DNA from: Lachnospiraceae bacterium
GTDB taxonomy: Bacteria > Bacillota > Clostridia > Lachnospirales > Lachnospiraceae
Reading direction: 5' to 3'
NCBI GenBank assembly: GCA_017938405.1
Contig: JAGBBP010000004.1
Location: 1 to 64,000, forward strand
DNA: 64,000 nt
Shown: positions 43,754 to 52,513 of the stretch, piece by piece
How positions within the stretch are numbered: the first letter of the stretch is position 1
Layout of the letters: every line of letters begins with the position of its first letter
Translations under genes and position numbers: made by a program
The notes under the pieces: generated by a model
Told to the model about the DNA's origin: nothing
Database searches by the model: none
Seen by the model: only the letters and a program-made list of their open reading frames with translations

Positions 43754-44418
43754 CAGGATTCGGAAACGGTGTCGGTACACTGTTTCCGTTTCTTTGCATG
43801 AATTCCGTAGAAAACAGGTGCTGCGATGAAAAGCAGAATAAATGCCCAAACTACATCGATTACGGAATGCTGCTTTAAAAATACGGTAGACAGGCAAATC
43901 AGAACGGTTAATATCAGAATGCCGGTCTTAAGGAGCCGTTTTCCTTGCAGATGTTTGGAGGTGAAAAAGGCCAGACAAACCGCAATGGAATTATAGACGT
44001 GAATGCTTGGACATACATTGGTAGAAGTGTCCGCTTTGTGTAATGCGGCTACCAGATCGATAAATACATTTTCCCGGCCCAGGGAAGACAAAGCCGGACG
44101 TAAAGCCAGACCGTTCGGGAAGACGGTGGAGACAATCAAAAACACGGTCATACCGGAAATCAGAAGACCGCAGAGACGGTAATATTCCGCCTTGTCCCGG
44201 AAAATAAAGTATAAAACGGAAACCGCAATAAACGGGAACCAAAGTAAATACGGGATAATAAAGGCTTCCACAAAAGGAATGCGGTCATCCAGGGCAGATT
44301 CAATGACAAAATAGTCGTCGGTCACGTGTGCTTCCAACAGAAAGAACCAAATCAGATAAATCGGCAGATAGGTAAGAATCAGCCATGCGTGTTGATATTT
44401 TTTCAAAAAAGCTTTCAT
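43750..44418 (-). CDS. PAP2-superfamily membrane phosphatase
   Basis: 222 residues from ATG 44418, with AGGAGG 8 bases upstream; a longer frame from 44496 has no such site. Six membrane helices. The PAP2 motifs are in part visible: CPSIHVYNS (PSxH-type) near residue 130 and KQHSVIDVVWA, giving the His and Asp pair. Similar proteins dephosphorylate lipid phosphates or act as inositol-phospholipid enzymes. Given the surrounding polysaccharide genes, undecaprenyl-pyrophosphate or lipid-phosphate removal is possible, though the substrate is not proved. Confidence 0.85.
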   Translation of the reverse strand: MKAFLKKYQHAWLILTYLPIYLIWFFLLEAHVTDDYFVIESALDDRIPFVEAFIIPYLLWFPFIAVSVLYFIFRDKAEYYRLCGLLISGMTVFLIVSTVFPNGLALRPALSSLGRENVFIDLVAALHKADTSTNVCPSIHVYNSIAVCLAFFTSKHLQGKRLLKTGILILTVLICLSTVFLKQHSVIDVVWAFILLFIAAPVFYGIHAKKRKQCTDTVSESC

Positions 44419-44589
44419 GGGAAATCCTCCTTTCCTACCTGGACAGTTACCAGAAACATTGATATGTATTTTAGCATATTTTTTCGGAGGAGACAATAGA
44501 ACGGAAATAATTTTCGAAATTGTTAAGAATTGTATAAACCGGAGTGTTTATGCAAAGACTAACGAAAGGAAAATCAAACGGAGGTAATT

Positions 44590-45762
44590 ATGGGAAGAAG
44601 AGTGTTTTTAGTAGTTTTGGACAGTGTGGGAATCGGTGCGTTGCCGGATGCGGATTTGTACGGAGATGCAGGCAGCAATACGTTGGCCGCGGCGGCAACG
44701 AGTGCGGGCTTTTCCATGCCGAATATGGAACGGTTGGGCTTGTTTGAAATAGAAGGTGCGAAGCAGTTAAAGACAGGAAACGGGACTCCGGAAGGTGCTT
44801 ACGGCAGAGCAAAGGAGGCATCCAAGGGAAAGGATACCACCATCGGGCACTGGGAAATTGCAGGTATTATATCCGAACGTCCGTTGCCGACTTTTCCGGG
44901 CGGTTTTCCGCAGGAATTGTTAATCGAGTTTTCGGAGCGGACCGGACGGAAGGTGCTTTGCAATAAACCTTATTCCGGGACGGAAGTGATTCGCGACTAC
45001 GGAAAAGAGCATATGGAAACGGGAGCGCTGATTGTGTATACATCGGCGGACAGTGTCTTTCAGATTGCTGCCCACGAGGCGGTAGTTCCGGTGGAAGAAT
45101 TGTATCGCTATTGTGAAATCGCAAGAGAACTTTGCCGGGGAATTTACGGTGTGGGAAGAGTAATTGCTAGACCGTTTGAAGGGGAGTATCCGTTTGTGCG
45201 TACACCGCGCCGCCATGACTATTCCCTTGTGCCGCCGGAACGTACCATGTTAAATATTTTGGCGGACAGCGGATATGATGTCATCGGTGTAGGGAAAATT
45301 AATGATATTTTTGCCGGCAGCGGAATTACTGAGTTTGTGAGGACATCCGGGAACGAGGAAGGCATCGAGCAAATGATTTCCTACGGCGACCGGGACTTTA
45401 ACGGACTTTGTTTTGTGAATCTGGTGGATTTTGATTCCAAATACGGTCATCGGAACGATACGGAAGGGTACGGTGCGGCGTTATCTTACTTTGATGCACA
45501 GTTGCCTCGTTTGCTTGCAAAGTTAAAAGAAGATGACTTATTGATTATTACGGCAGATCACGGATGCGACCCGGCCACGCCGTCCACAGACCATTCCAGA
45601 GAATATGTGCCGATTATCGTTACCGGACCGGGTGTGGAAAAAGGTGTAAATCTCGGTACCAGAGAATGTTTTGCGGATACCGGGGCAACGGTGTTGGACT
45701 GGTTCGGAATTTTCGGAGGAATTGCCGGTTCTTCTTATCGGTCACAATTACTGAAGAAGTAG
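44590..45762 (+). CDS. deoB: Phosphopentomutase
   Basis: 390 residues, the standard DeoB length, ACGGAGG before the ATG. Alkaline-phosphatase-type metal sites: VLDSVGIGALPDA at the start, DTTIGHWEIAG (phospho-Thr region), GKINDIFAG, LVDFDSKYGHRND, ITADHGCDPATPSTDHSRE. It interconverts (deoxy)ribose-1-phosphate and -5-phosphate in nucleoside salvage. No nucleoside phosphorylase or deoC is adjacent, so it stands alone here. Identity is certain. Confidence 0.97.
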   Translation: MGRRVFLVVLDSVGIGALPDADLYGDAGSNTLAAAATSAGFSMPNMERLGLFEIEGAKQLKTGNGTPEGAYGRAKEASKGKDTTIGHWEIAGIISERPLPTFPGGFPQELLIEFSERTGRKVLCNKPYSGTEVIRDYGKEHMETGALIVYTSADSVFQIAAHEAVVPVEELYRYCEIARELCRGIYGVGRVIARPFEGEYPFVRTPRRHDYSLVPPERTMLNILADSGYDVIGVGKINDIFAGSGITEFVRTSGNEEGIEQMISYGDRDFNGLCFVNLVDFDSKYGHRNDTEGYGAALSYFDAQLPRLLAKLKEDDLLIITADHGCDPATPSTDHSREYVPIIVTGPGVEKGVNLGTRECFADTGATVLDWFGIFGGIAGSSYRSQLLKK

Positions 45763-45784
45763 GAAACAGAGGAAAAAATATCCC

Positions 45785-45813
45785 TTGTCACAGCGCAGGG
45801 AATGCGATACAAT
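45785..45813 (+). promoter_or_regulatory. Promoter for the Pro-rich lipoprotein
   Basis: TTGTCA (45785-45790), 17-base spacer, TACAAT (45808-45813). Start near 45820 gives a short leader to the ATG at 45842. Confidence 0.8.
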
Positions 45814-45841
45814 AAAGAAAAACGCAGAGGGGGAAGCCGGA

Positions 45842-46834
45842 ATGCGGAACAAACGATTTCATGCAGGACTGAAAAAGAGAGCGGTATGCACCGGTCTCTT
45901 TCTTGGCGTGTTGTGCGGCATGTTGGGGTGTGTGAAGCCGGGTCCTGCGGTACAGCCGGTAGGGACGAAAACACCGGTACCCAGCCCTACGGAGGCGGGT
46001 TCTTTGTTGCCGACTTCTACTCCCGGGGGAACAAAGACACCTGTACCTACTGCCGGACCGACGAAACCGATACCGGTGATAACGGCAACGCCGATGTCTA
46101 CTGTGACACCGATTCCGGAGAAGACAGATTCTCCGGTTCCTACTGTGACAATAACGCCGGAACCGGAGTTAACCGCTACCCCGGTTCCTCAGGTAACCGT
46201 CACTCCGGAGCCTGAAGCAAAAGGGACACCGAAACCGCAAATAACGGTTTCTCCGATACCGGACCCCACCGGGATTCCGGAGCCGGGAGTAACCACAATG
46301 CCGGAACCGGAGTTAACCGCTACCCCGGAACCGGAAGCAACCACAACGCCGGAGCCGGAAGTAACCGTAACGCCGGAGCCGGAAATCACAAGCACACCGG
46401 AGGTGACATCTGCTCCGATGCCGGATTATAATGCGTTGTTGCAAAACGGCTGGCAACGGACAGAGGACTTTTTCGGCTGTCGTGAAATCTTTTTCTCGGG
46501 ACAATTTACGGAGACGGAATTGATTGCGGAAGAAGGTTACTATGAATACCGCTATAAAATGAACGGAGATACGACGACACAACTTTCAATCATCGGTGAA
46601 ACGGCACCGTTGCAGGAGTTTTTGGATGAGCTTGCACAAAGAGGAACGGCGTGTGTAATTTTGCAGGAGGAAGAATCTCTGTACGGGTATGTTTATACTG
46701 AAGAAGGGATGATCGTAAAAGGCAAGGTATATACCTGTGTTACAGAGGGGGAGGAACACCGGATGCGTGTAGAGGTACATTATCCGGAGAACGAAGAAGA
46801 AAAATCGGAAGTTTTTGATTTTTATTTACGATAG
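45842..46834 (+). CDS. Lipoprotein with long Pro-Thr/Pro-Glu linker
   Basis: 330 residues from ATG 45842 (GAGGGGG upstream). A basic signal region and hydrophobic core end in lipobox MLGC with Cys30, so the protein is lipid-anchored. Residues 38-195 are a low-complexity Pro/Thr/Glu linker. The last 130 residues form a compact alpha/beta domain with Cys near 210, 273 and 298; no family is recognised. The layout puts a small domain well away from the membrane through the wall. The coiled-coil gene 27 bases downstream is probably in the same transcript. Confidence 0.82.
   Translation: MRNKRFHAGLKKRAVCTGLFLGVLCGMLGCVKPGPAVQPVGTKTPVPSPTEAGSLLPTSTPGGTKTPVPTAGPTKPIPVITATPMSTVTPIPEKTDSPVPTVTITPEPELTATPVPQVTVTPEPEAKGTPKPQITVSPIPDPTGIPEPGVTTMPEPELTATPEPEATTTPEPEVTVTPEPEITSTPEVTSAPMPDYNALLQNGWQRTEDFFGCREIFFSGQFTETELIAEEGYYEYRYKMNGDTTTQLSIIGETAPLQEFLDELAQRGTACVILQEEESLYGYVYTEEGMIVKGKVYTCVTEGEEHRMRVEVHYPENEEEKSEVFDFYLR
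45960..46412 (+). repeat. Repeats encoding the lipoprotein Pro-Thr-Glu linker
   Basis: Imperfect 12-24 base units ('acgccggagccggaa' type) encode TPEPE, ATPEPE and TPVP variants. One segment is close to a duplicate: 'ccggagttaaccgctacccc' occurs at about 46159 and 46311. Confidence 0.8.
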
Positions 46835-46861
46835 AAGAGAACAGGGATAAAGGAGGATATT

Positions 46862-47710
46862 ATGCAGGATAAATTGGAACAGATTATGCGCCAGATTTTT
46901 TTGATGCTTTCCAATTGTGAGGAAAGTGCATATTCTTCGGAGGATTTGATTGTGCCGAAAAAGCGTCTTTTTCAGCTTTTGGAAGAGTTAAATTATACCG
47001 TATACGATTTAAAGGAGCAATATGAAGGGACCGTGGCGGCCAGAGAGCGGGGATTGGCGGAACACGAAAGAAGAATGGCGGAGATTAAGGAAGATGCCAA
47101 AGGCCGTGCGGAAGATACCTACGCCGCGTCTTTGTTGTATGCAAGAGAAATGTTTATGGATATGCAGAAAACAACGGAACAGCTTTGCCAGAATCTTCGG
47201 AGAGAGTACAATGCGGCGCTGCGCAGTTATGAAGAGAGTCTTGGTTTCCTAAAAGAAAACGAAGAGAGTATGGTGGCGCAGATGGAAGTGATGCGGGATT
47301 CCAAAAAGTATTTGCGCCTGATTGAACAGCAGAATCGGGAAAAAGAGAAACAGCAGGATTTGACGGAAGAAGAAAAGAAGCGACAGGAAGAAGTGCGTGC
47401 CCAGCAGGCTGAGATGGCGGCGGCAGAGGCACAATCCGAACTGAATCAGAAATTGTCCGCACCGATTGTGGTGCAGGTAAACGAACAACCGAAGGTACCG
47501 GAGGGCTTCGGTAAGAAGACGAAAGGCAAGAAAAAGTACGCACCGAGTCAGGTTTTAGAAGAGACGGTAGTGGAAGGTGAGGGTGTTGTGGCACCGAATC
47601 TGCCGAGTGCGGAGGAACTGGACGGAGAATATTTCGACTGGAAGGAAGAACAGGAAGGAACGGAGAAACAGGCGAAAAAAGGCGGAAAGAAGTTTTTTGG
47701 AAAGCGTTAA
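46862..47710 (+). CDS. Coiled-coil protein of unknown function
   Basis: 282 residues, AAAGGAGG before the ATG. No signal peptide. Residues 1-45 form a conserved-looking helical start (FQLLEELNYTVYDLKEQYEGT), residues 48-200 are a long coiled coil rich in Glu, Arg and Gln, and the last 80 residues are charged and probably disordered, ending with KKGGKKFFGKR. The pattern of a short head and long coiled coil recalls DivIVA/GpsB-like or ATP-synthase b-like proteins, but no signature permits a name. It is the last gene before the tRNA promoter. Confidence 0.72.
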   Translation: MQDKLEQIMRQIFLMLSNCEESAYSSEDLIVPKKRLFQLLEELNYTVYDLKEQYEGTVAARERGLAEHERRMAEIKEDAKGRAEDTYAASLLYAREMFMDMQKTTEQLCQNLRREYNAALRSYEESLGFLKENEESMVAQMEVMRDSKKYLRLIEQQNREKEKQQDLTEEEKKRQEEVRAQQAEMAAAEAQSELNQKLSAPIVVQVNEQPKVPEGFGKKTKGKKKYAPSQVLEETVVEGEGVVAPNLPSAEELDGEYFDWKEEQEGTEKQAKKGGKKFFGKR

Positions 47711-47752
47711 ATCGAAGGATTTCCATAAAAAATAAAAAAATTAAAATTGTTG

Positions 47753-47784
47753 TTGACAATTCGAAAAAAAGGTGTTAGTATAAT
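47753..47784 (+). promoter_or_regulatory. Promoter of the tRNA-Leu pair
   Basis: Consensus TTGACA (47753-47758). Two -10 choices: TAGTAT (47776-47781) at 17 bases or TATAAT (47779-47784) at 20. The tRNA starts at 47795. Confidence 0.8.
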
Positions 47785-47794
47785 AGGGCAGTTC

Positions 47795-47878
47795 GCAGTT
47801 GTGGCGGAATTGGCATACGCGCATGATTCAGGTTCATGTCCACGTACGTGGGTAGGGGTTCAAGTCCCCTCAACTGCA
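47795..47878 (+). tRNA. tRNA-Leu (anticodon CAG)
   Basis: Acceptor stem GCAGTTG/CAACTGC with discriminator A; anticodon stem CATGA/TCATG with loop TTCAGGT, anticodon CAG, reading CUG. It has a long variable arm (class II) and GGTTCAAGT T-loop. CCA is not encoded. Confidence 0.95.
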
Positions 47879-47917
47879 TCGTACCGTATGCGAACAACGT
47901 GAGGTGCGTATCAATAT

Positions 47918-48000
47918 GCGGAAATGCTGGAATTGGCAGACAGGCATGACTAAGGATCATGTGGTCCCCGACCGTGAGGGTTCAAGTCCCTTTTTCCGCA
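47918..48000 (+). tRNA. tRNA-Leu (anticodon AAG)
   Basis: Acceptor stem GCGGAAA/TTTCCGC with discriminator A; anticodon stem CATGA/TCATG with loop CTAAGGA, giving anticodon AAG (U33 and G37 in place). Class II variable arm and TTCAAGT T-loop present. A34 would be changed to inosine to read CUU, CUC and CUA. It is 39 bases after the first tRNA, on the same transcript. CCA is not encoded. Confidence 0.93.
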
Positions 48001-48013
48001 TTGGTTTGAATAG

Positions 48014-48053
48014 TCCCGAAACTCTTTGAAATAAAGGGTTTCGGGATTTTTCT
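48014..48053 (+). terminator. Rho-independent terminator after the tRNAs
   Basis: TCCCGAAACTCTTT (48014-48027) pairs with the AAAGGGTTTCGGGA arm (48033-48046), followed by TTTTTCTTTTT. It may also act for the facing dipeptidase gene. Confidence 0.92.
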
Positions 48054-48111
48054 TTTTCGAAAAACAAAGCCCGATTTTGTTTACACGTGTTTACATAACT
48101 GTGAAGTTACG

Positions 48112-49128
48112 TTATAAATTATCCGTAAGAAACCGTATTCCGTTTCTGTAAAATATTTTCTCTACAGCAGTAGAATTAATCCCGGCCTTTAAAAATGCTT
48201 TTTCCAACCGGTACAGTTGCGTTATATCCGGAACGGCTCCGTTTCCCGGAATTCCGTCAAAGTCGGTGCCCAGAACCAAGGCATCGGAGCCGGCAACAGA
48301 AAGAATATGTTTCGCGTGCCGAACCAGGGCGTTTAACAATTCTTCCGGTGTGGCGGGACCGGAAATAAGGTACGGTTCGTAAAGGGTCAGTCCGATAACA
48401 CCGCCCCGCTCGCCAATGATGCGTAACATGTCATCGGTGAGATTTCTGGGATGATTACAAATGCTCCGGGCGTTGGAATGGGTGGCAAGAAAAGGCTTTT
48501 TACTGTAGGAAGCCACATCATAAAAAGAGGCATCCGACAGGTGGGAAACATCAATGAGAATCCCCAGTCGCTCCGCTTCCGCAAGAAAATCATGTCCCAA
48601 AGGAGTGAGACCGGTATGGGGAGAATGGAGTTTTGTCAGGGAAGAGAAGGGATTGGTGGTTTGTTGCTTTTGGGAAGGAATGACGTTTAATGCGGTGGTT
48701 CCGAGAAGGTTCGGATAATCCCAGGTAAGGGTGGCGATACGAATACCCAAGGAGGCAAATTCCGGCAGAAGTCCGAGAGGGTCATCGGAGAGGCTGCTTT
48801 CTTCCAGAGTCAATAATGCGGCAATTTTCTTTCGGGAAAGACAGGCGTTCAGTTCGGCGGCGGTACGTACCTGGACGAAATGTCCGTTGGAACGGTTCAG
48901 AATTTTTTGAAAGCAGGCAAGTTGTTTCCGTAGCCGGGAAATCGGAGAAGAAAAGCTATCGTCGAATAGGTCTGTAAAAAGAGCAAAACACTGTAAAACA
49001 GAACCGGCGGAACAGAGCCCTTCGTAAGAAACATGGGAACGGGAATGCTCGGCAGGAAGGAAAAAACGGTCGGGAGTTGCGGAGAGTTTGTAAAGAGTGT
49101 CGCAATGAAAATCAACGATAGGAACCAT
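48112..49128 (-). CDS. Membrane-dipeptidase family (M19) peptidase
   Basis: 338 residues from ATG 49128. A TTG start at 49224 would add a hydrophobic leader but has no ribosome site. Renal-dipeptidase fold: zinc ligands in DFHCDTLY at the start, the bridging Glu in LTLEESS, LIDVSHLSDASFYDV, LATHSNARSICNHPRNLTDDML, and GTDFDGIPG. It cleaves dipeptides, including D-amino-acid types, with two zinc ions. It is a single minus-strand gene between the tRNAs and the HPt/GGDEF pair. The specificity is not shown. Confidence 0.93.
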   Translation of the reverse strand: MVPIVDFHCDTLYKLSATPDRFFLPAEHSRSHVSYEGLCSAGSVLQCFALFTDLFDDSFSSPISRLRKQLACFQKILNRSNGHFVQVRTAAELNACLSRKKIAALLTLEESSLSDDPLGLLPEFASLGIRIATLTWDYPNLLGTTALNVIPSQKQQTTNPFSSLTKLHSPHTGLTPLGHDFLAEAERLGILIDVSHLSDASFYDVASYSKKPFLATHSNARSICNHPRNLTDDMLRIIGERGGVIGLTLYEPYLISGPATPEELLNALVRHAKHILSVAGSDALVLGTDFDGIPGNGAVPDITQLYRLEKAFLKAGINSTAVEKIFYRNGIRFLTDNL

Positions 49129-49273
49129 AAAATCGAATCCTTGTGATGCATGTTGTAACAGTATATGCAATATCCGCGAAAGCAGAAGGAAAATCAAAGG
49201 GAAAATTGCAGAAAGAATGGACAAAAACGGGAAAAAGGAGTATACTTAGAGTAAACAATGGAGGAGGTGTCCC

Positions 49274-49630
49274 GTGAGTTCGGAGTTATATCGCAGAATG
49301 CAGCCGTTTTTAGGCGATGAACAGGAGTTGTGCCGGCGGATGGCGGGACAGATGGATTTGTGGGAAGAGTGCGTGCGCTTGTTCCCGGGAGTCGAGATAG
49401 TGGAAGAGATGGATGCTACCCTGCAAAGAGAGGATTTTTCGGGGTTTTACGCAGCGGTACACCGCTTGAAAGGCAATTTGGCGAATTTCGGTTTTGACGG
49501 TGCAGCGGAAAGGGCGGCAATGACATTGCGTGCCGTAAAAGAAGCGAATGATACACAGGTACGGTTATATTACAAAGAGTTAAGAGAAGAGTATCTCCGA
49601 ATAATAGAAAGGATAGGTGAGGCGGAATGA
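49274..49630 (+). CDS. HPt-domain phosphotransfer protein
   Basis: 118 residues from GTG 49274 with GGAGGAGG before it. The whole protein is a four-helix HPt domain; the phospho-accepting His63 lies in AVHRLKGNLANFGF, close to the usual HxxKG. HPt proteins pass phosphate from hybrid kinases to response regulators. No kinase or receiver domain is in the window. The ATGA overlap with the following LacI/GGDEF gene indicates tight coupling and a probable joint role in c-di-GMP signalling. Confidence 0.87.
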   Translation: MSSELYRRMQPFLGDEQELCRRMAGQMDLWEECVRLFPGVEIVEEMDATLQREDFSGFYAAVHRLKGNLANFGFDGAAERAAMTLRAVKEANDTQVRLYYKELREEYLRIIERIGEAE

Positions 49631-51528
49631 GTCGTAAAAAATTAGGAGTTTTTATCGGTTCCGTTACGCAGAATTTTTCCAGCAGAGTCTGTCAGACAAT
49701 CAGCGCAAAAGCGGATGAATACGGGTATGATGTTTACTATTTTACTACGTTTAATTCTTTCGGAGACAATTTGTTATACGGAGAAGGCGAACAGCAGGTT
49801 TTCTCTCTGGCGGATTATACGGAGTTGGACGGCATTATTCTTGCGGTAGACACGTTGAATATTTCCGACGGCGGAGCAGCGTTGGTAGAACACTTAAAGA
49901 AGCGTTCCTGCCCAATTGTGTCTCTTCGTGTACATTTTGACGGAGTCTATAATGTATCCGTGGATGAGAATGTTTCCATGGAACGTATGATCCGGCATTT
50001 TGTGGAGATACATGAGTTCCGGGATATTTGTTTTATGACCGGTAAGATGGAATTGGAGGACGCAAGACTTCGTTTTGCCTGCTATAAGCGTATTATGGAG
50101 GAATACGGGATTCCGGTAACGGATGATATGGTATTTTACGGAGACTACTGGAATGCCAAAGGAAAGGCTGCCGTGGACCATTTCCTGGCCGGTCGCGGGA
50201 ACCGGTATCCGCAGGCTATTATTTGTGCCAATGACTACATGGCGTTGGCGGTCTGCAGGGAACTGGGAGAACGGGGAATCCGTGTGCCGGAGGATATTTG
50301 TGTATCCGGTTATGATGATGTAATCGGGGCACAGCATTGTGAGCCGCCGCTTACGACAATCTCGGTTAATTTTGAAGAAATGGCGGGGCGTGCCGTGGAA
50401 GTGATTGATGAAGTCAGTCGGGGAGAAAAGCCGGACATGATGCAGTACATCTCCACCCAGGATAAATACCGCGGAAGCTGCGGTTGTAAGAGACATAAGG
50501 TGAAAAGTAAGTGGTATACCTTGTCCGCAGAGCTGGAGGAACGCAAGGAAATCAACTACCAGACGATTTTTATGAATGCGGATTTGGAAGGTGTTACGGA
50601 TGAAAAGGAACTGTTAAATGTAGTTCATAAGTACAATCTTCGTAATAATGCAAGGAAGACCTGGATTTGTTTGTGTGATGAGTCGGAAGAGTTGACCGAA
50701 GAAGAGAAGAATCTCGGTGCTACCCGTATGGAATATACGAAAACCATGGTTTTACGAATGGTGAAGGGAGCTAATGATGCGCTTCACCTCATGGAGAAAA
50801 AGTTTGACCGCAGCGAGCTGATTCCGGAGGAGGAACGGAGCGAGTACGAGACCGGCAGTTTCTTCTTCAGCCCGCTTCATTATAAGAATCACAACTTAGG
50901 TTATGTGGTAAATAATTTTGATAATTTCGGACATTACAATGACTTTTTACAGCCGTGGGCCATGAACTTCGCGGTGGCATTAGAGAATTACGCATTGCAT
51001 GAGCATCTGAATGCAATGAAGGATATCAGACGCTTGTATAAGGAAGATACTTTAACCGGAATTGCCAATCGGCGCGGATTTGAGGAGCAGGCGCGTAAGA
51101 TTTACAATGATGCGAAGTATTTGAGAATGCGTGTTGCGGTAATCAGCGTTGATATGGACAATCTGAAGAAAACCAATGATGCTTACGGACATTCTGCCGG
51201 TGATGATTGTCTCCGGCGTATCGCAAATGCACTGGAGAAAGCGGCGGAAGGCAGAGAGAATATTACCTACGCCCGTACCGGCGGTGATGAGTTCGTGATA
51301 GTAATGCGCGTCCAAAAACAAAACGAAGGTGCGGAACTGGTTCAGAAAGTACGGGAGGAACTGCAAAAGATAAACGAGCAGGGAGGCCAGCCGTATCAGG
51401 CGGAAGTCAGTTGCGGTGTGTACGAGGTAAAAGATCCTTCTAAGATTGCATTGGCAAAAGCGCTGGAAATGAGCGATGAGCGTATGTATGAGGATAAGCG
51501 ACAGAGAAAGGCACAACGAAAAGATTGA
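49627..51528 (+). CDS. LacI-type sugar-sensor diguanylate cyclase (GGDEF)
   Basis: 633 residues without membrane segments. Residues 5-290 are a LacI/periplasmic-binding-type ligand domain without a DNA-binding headpiece (ICANDYMALAVCRELGERGIRVPEDICVSGYDD). Residues 310-455 are a linker domain, and residues 470-630 a GGDEF cyclase with intact GGDEF at 552-556 (TGGDEFVIV). The inhibitory RxxD site reads RENI, so product feedback is probably lost. It should make c-di-GMP in response to a cytoplasmic sugar or related ligand. Coupled to the HPt gene. A terminator follows. Confidence 0.92.
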   Translation: MSRKKLGVFIGSVTQNFSSRVCQTISAKADEYGYDVYYFTTFNSFGDNLLYGEGEQQVFSLADYTELDGIILAVDTLNISDGGAALVEHLKKRSCPIVSLRVHFDGVYNVSVDENVSMERMIRHFVEIHEFRDICFMTGKMELEDARLRFACYKRIMEEYGIPVTDDMVFYGDYWNAKGKAAVDHFLAGRGNRYPQAIICANDYMALAVCRELGERGIRVPEDICVSGYDDVIGAQHCEPPLTTISVNFEEMAGRAVEVIDEVSRGEKPDMMQYISTQDKYRGSCGCKRHKVKSKWYTLSAELEERKEINYQTIFMNADLEGVTDEKELLNVVHKYNLRNNARKTWICLCDESEELTEEEKNLGATRMEYTKTMVLRMVKGANDALHLMEKKFDRSELIPEEERSEYETGSFFFSPLHYKNHNLGYVVNNFDNFGHYNDFLQPWAMNFAVALENYALHEHLNAMKDIRRLYKEDTLTGIANRRGFEEQARKIYNDAKYLRMRVAVISVDMDNLKKTNDAYGHSAGDDCLRRIANALEKAAEGRENITYARTGGDEFVIVMRVQKQNEGAELVQKVREELQKINEQGGQPYQAEVSCGVYEVKDPSKIALAKALEMSDERMYEDKRQRKAQRKD

Positions 51529-51543
51529 TTTTGGTATAAAAGA

Positions 51544-51574
51544 AAGGTCGTCACGGAATGTGACGGCCTTTTTT
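51544..51574 (+). terminator. Rho-independent terminator after the GGDEF gene
   Basis: AAGGTCGTCAC pairs with GTGACGGCCTT across a 5-base loop, followed by TTTTTT. The reverse strand also has AAAAGGCC/GGCC, so it may serve the facing SDR gene. Confidence 0.93.
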
Positions 51575-51611
51575 GTAACGTAAATCATTGTATCGGGGAT
51601 AGAATGACAGT

Positions 51612-52373
51612 TTATAGGAAGCCTCCGTCAAAACGGATAATTTGTCCGGTAAGATAAGCCGGCATTTTGGAAAGCAGGAGAACCGCTTCCGCAACTTCTT
51701 CCGGATCGGCAAACCGGTTGGCCGGAATTTCGTCTGCCAGGGCGGCACGCTCTTCTTCGGAAAAGCAGCGGTTCATGTCCGTGTCAATTACGCCGCAGGC
51801 CAGGGCGTTTACGGCAATGTTACTGGGTGCCAATTCCTTTGCCAAAGCTTCTGTAAAGCCGTTCAGTCCCGCTTTTGCGGCGGAATAGGCAGCCTCACAG
51901 GAGGCACCCGCACATCCCCACACGGAGGAAATATTAATAATAGTTCCGCAGGCTCCGTATTTCGGAATGTCGTTTCTTTCCCGGTTCTTTAACAGGTGCG
52001 GAATCGCAGCCCGGGAACAGTAAAAGGCAGAGGAGAGATTGGAAGAGAGCATATGCTCCCAAAGGGAATCGTCGGTATCGGTAGCCAGCCGGATTAAGGA
52101 AGATCCGGCATTGTTAATCAGTACATCCAGGCGACCGAATTTTTCTGCGGTCTGTTCCACAAGGGAAGCGGCAAAAGCGGAATTCTGCAATTCGCCCTGC
52201 AAAAGCAAATGAGGTGTTCCCAGCGCGGTTAATTCGTCAGCCAACGTATCTAAAAGATCTTTTCGGGTATGACAACAGCCCGCAACTGCATAGCCTTCCT
52301 TTGCAAAGGCAAGGGCGCAGGCCCGGCCGATGCCCCGGGATACGCCGGTAATCAATACGGTTTTTTTCGACAT
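51612..52373 (-). CDS. SDR-family oxidoreductase, FabG-like
   Basis: 253 residues from ATG 52373 (GGAG ahead); a frame from 52469 lacks a site. Rossmann fold with ITGVSRGIGRACA for NADP, INNAGSS, and catalytic Ser-Tyr-Lys in ISSVWG and YSAAKAG; the end YLTGQIIRFDGGF is standard. It most resembles 3-oxoacyl-ACP reductase but stands outside a fatty-acid operon, so it may reduce another ketone or alcohol. Substrate unknown. Confidence 0.88.
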   Translation of the reverse strand: MSKKTVLITGVSRGIGRACALAFAKEGYAVAGCCHTRKDLLDTLADELTALGTPHLLLQGELQNSAFAASLVEQTAEKFGRLDVLINNAGSSLIRLATDTDDSLWEHMLSSNLSSAFYCSRAAIPHLLKNRERNDIPKYGACGTIINISSVWGCAGASCEAAYSAAKAGLNGFTEALAKELAPSNIAVNALACGVIDTDMNRCFSEEERAALADEIPANRFADPEEVAEAVLLLSKMPAYLTGQIIRFDGGFL

Positions 52374-52513
52374 AAGATTCTCCGTTTCTATAGATATACA
52401 TTTTGCTTTTTGAATAAAAAACGAGGTACGGTTTATATTAGTATAACAGAGAAGGAGTTCGTTGCGCAAGAGGAAAAAGTCTGTTATACTAAAGGATGGA
52501 AGGAGGCGGAAAA

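Noticed and set aside
45960..46412. CRISPR-like repeats
   Set aside because: The repeats are in-frame, degenerate and code for a Pro-Thr-Glu linker, without equal-length unique spacers.
49128..49224. Longer M19 dipeptidase with an N-terminal hydrophobic leader
   Set aside because: The upstream TTG has no ribosome site, whereas the family start VDFHCDT follows the ATG at 49128 directly.
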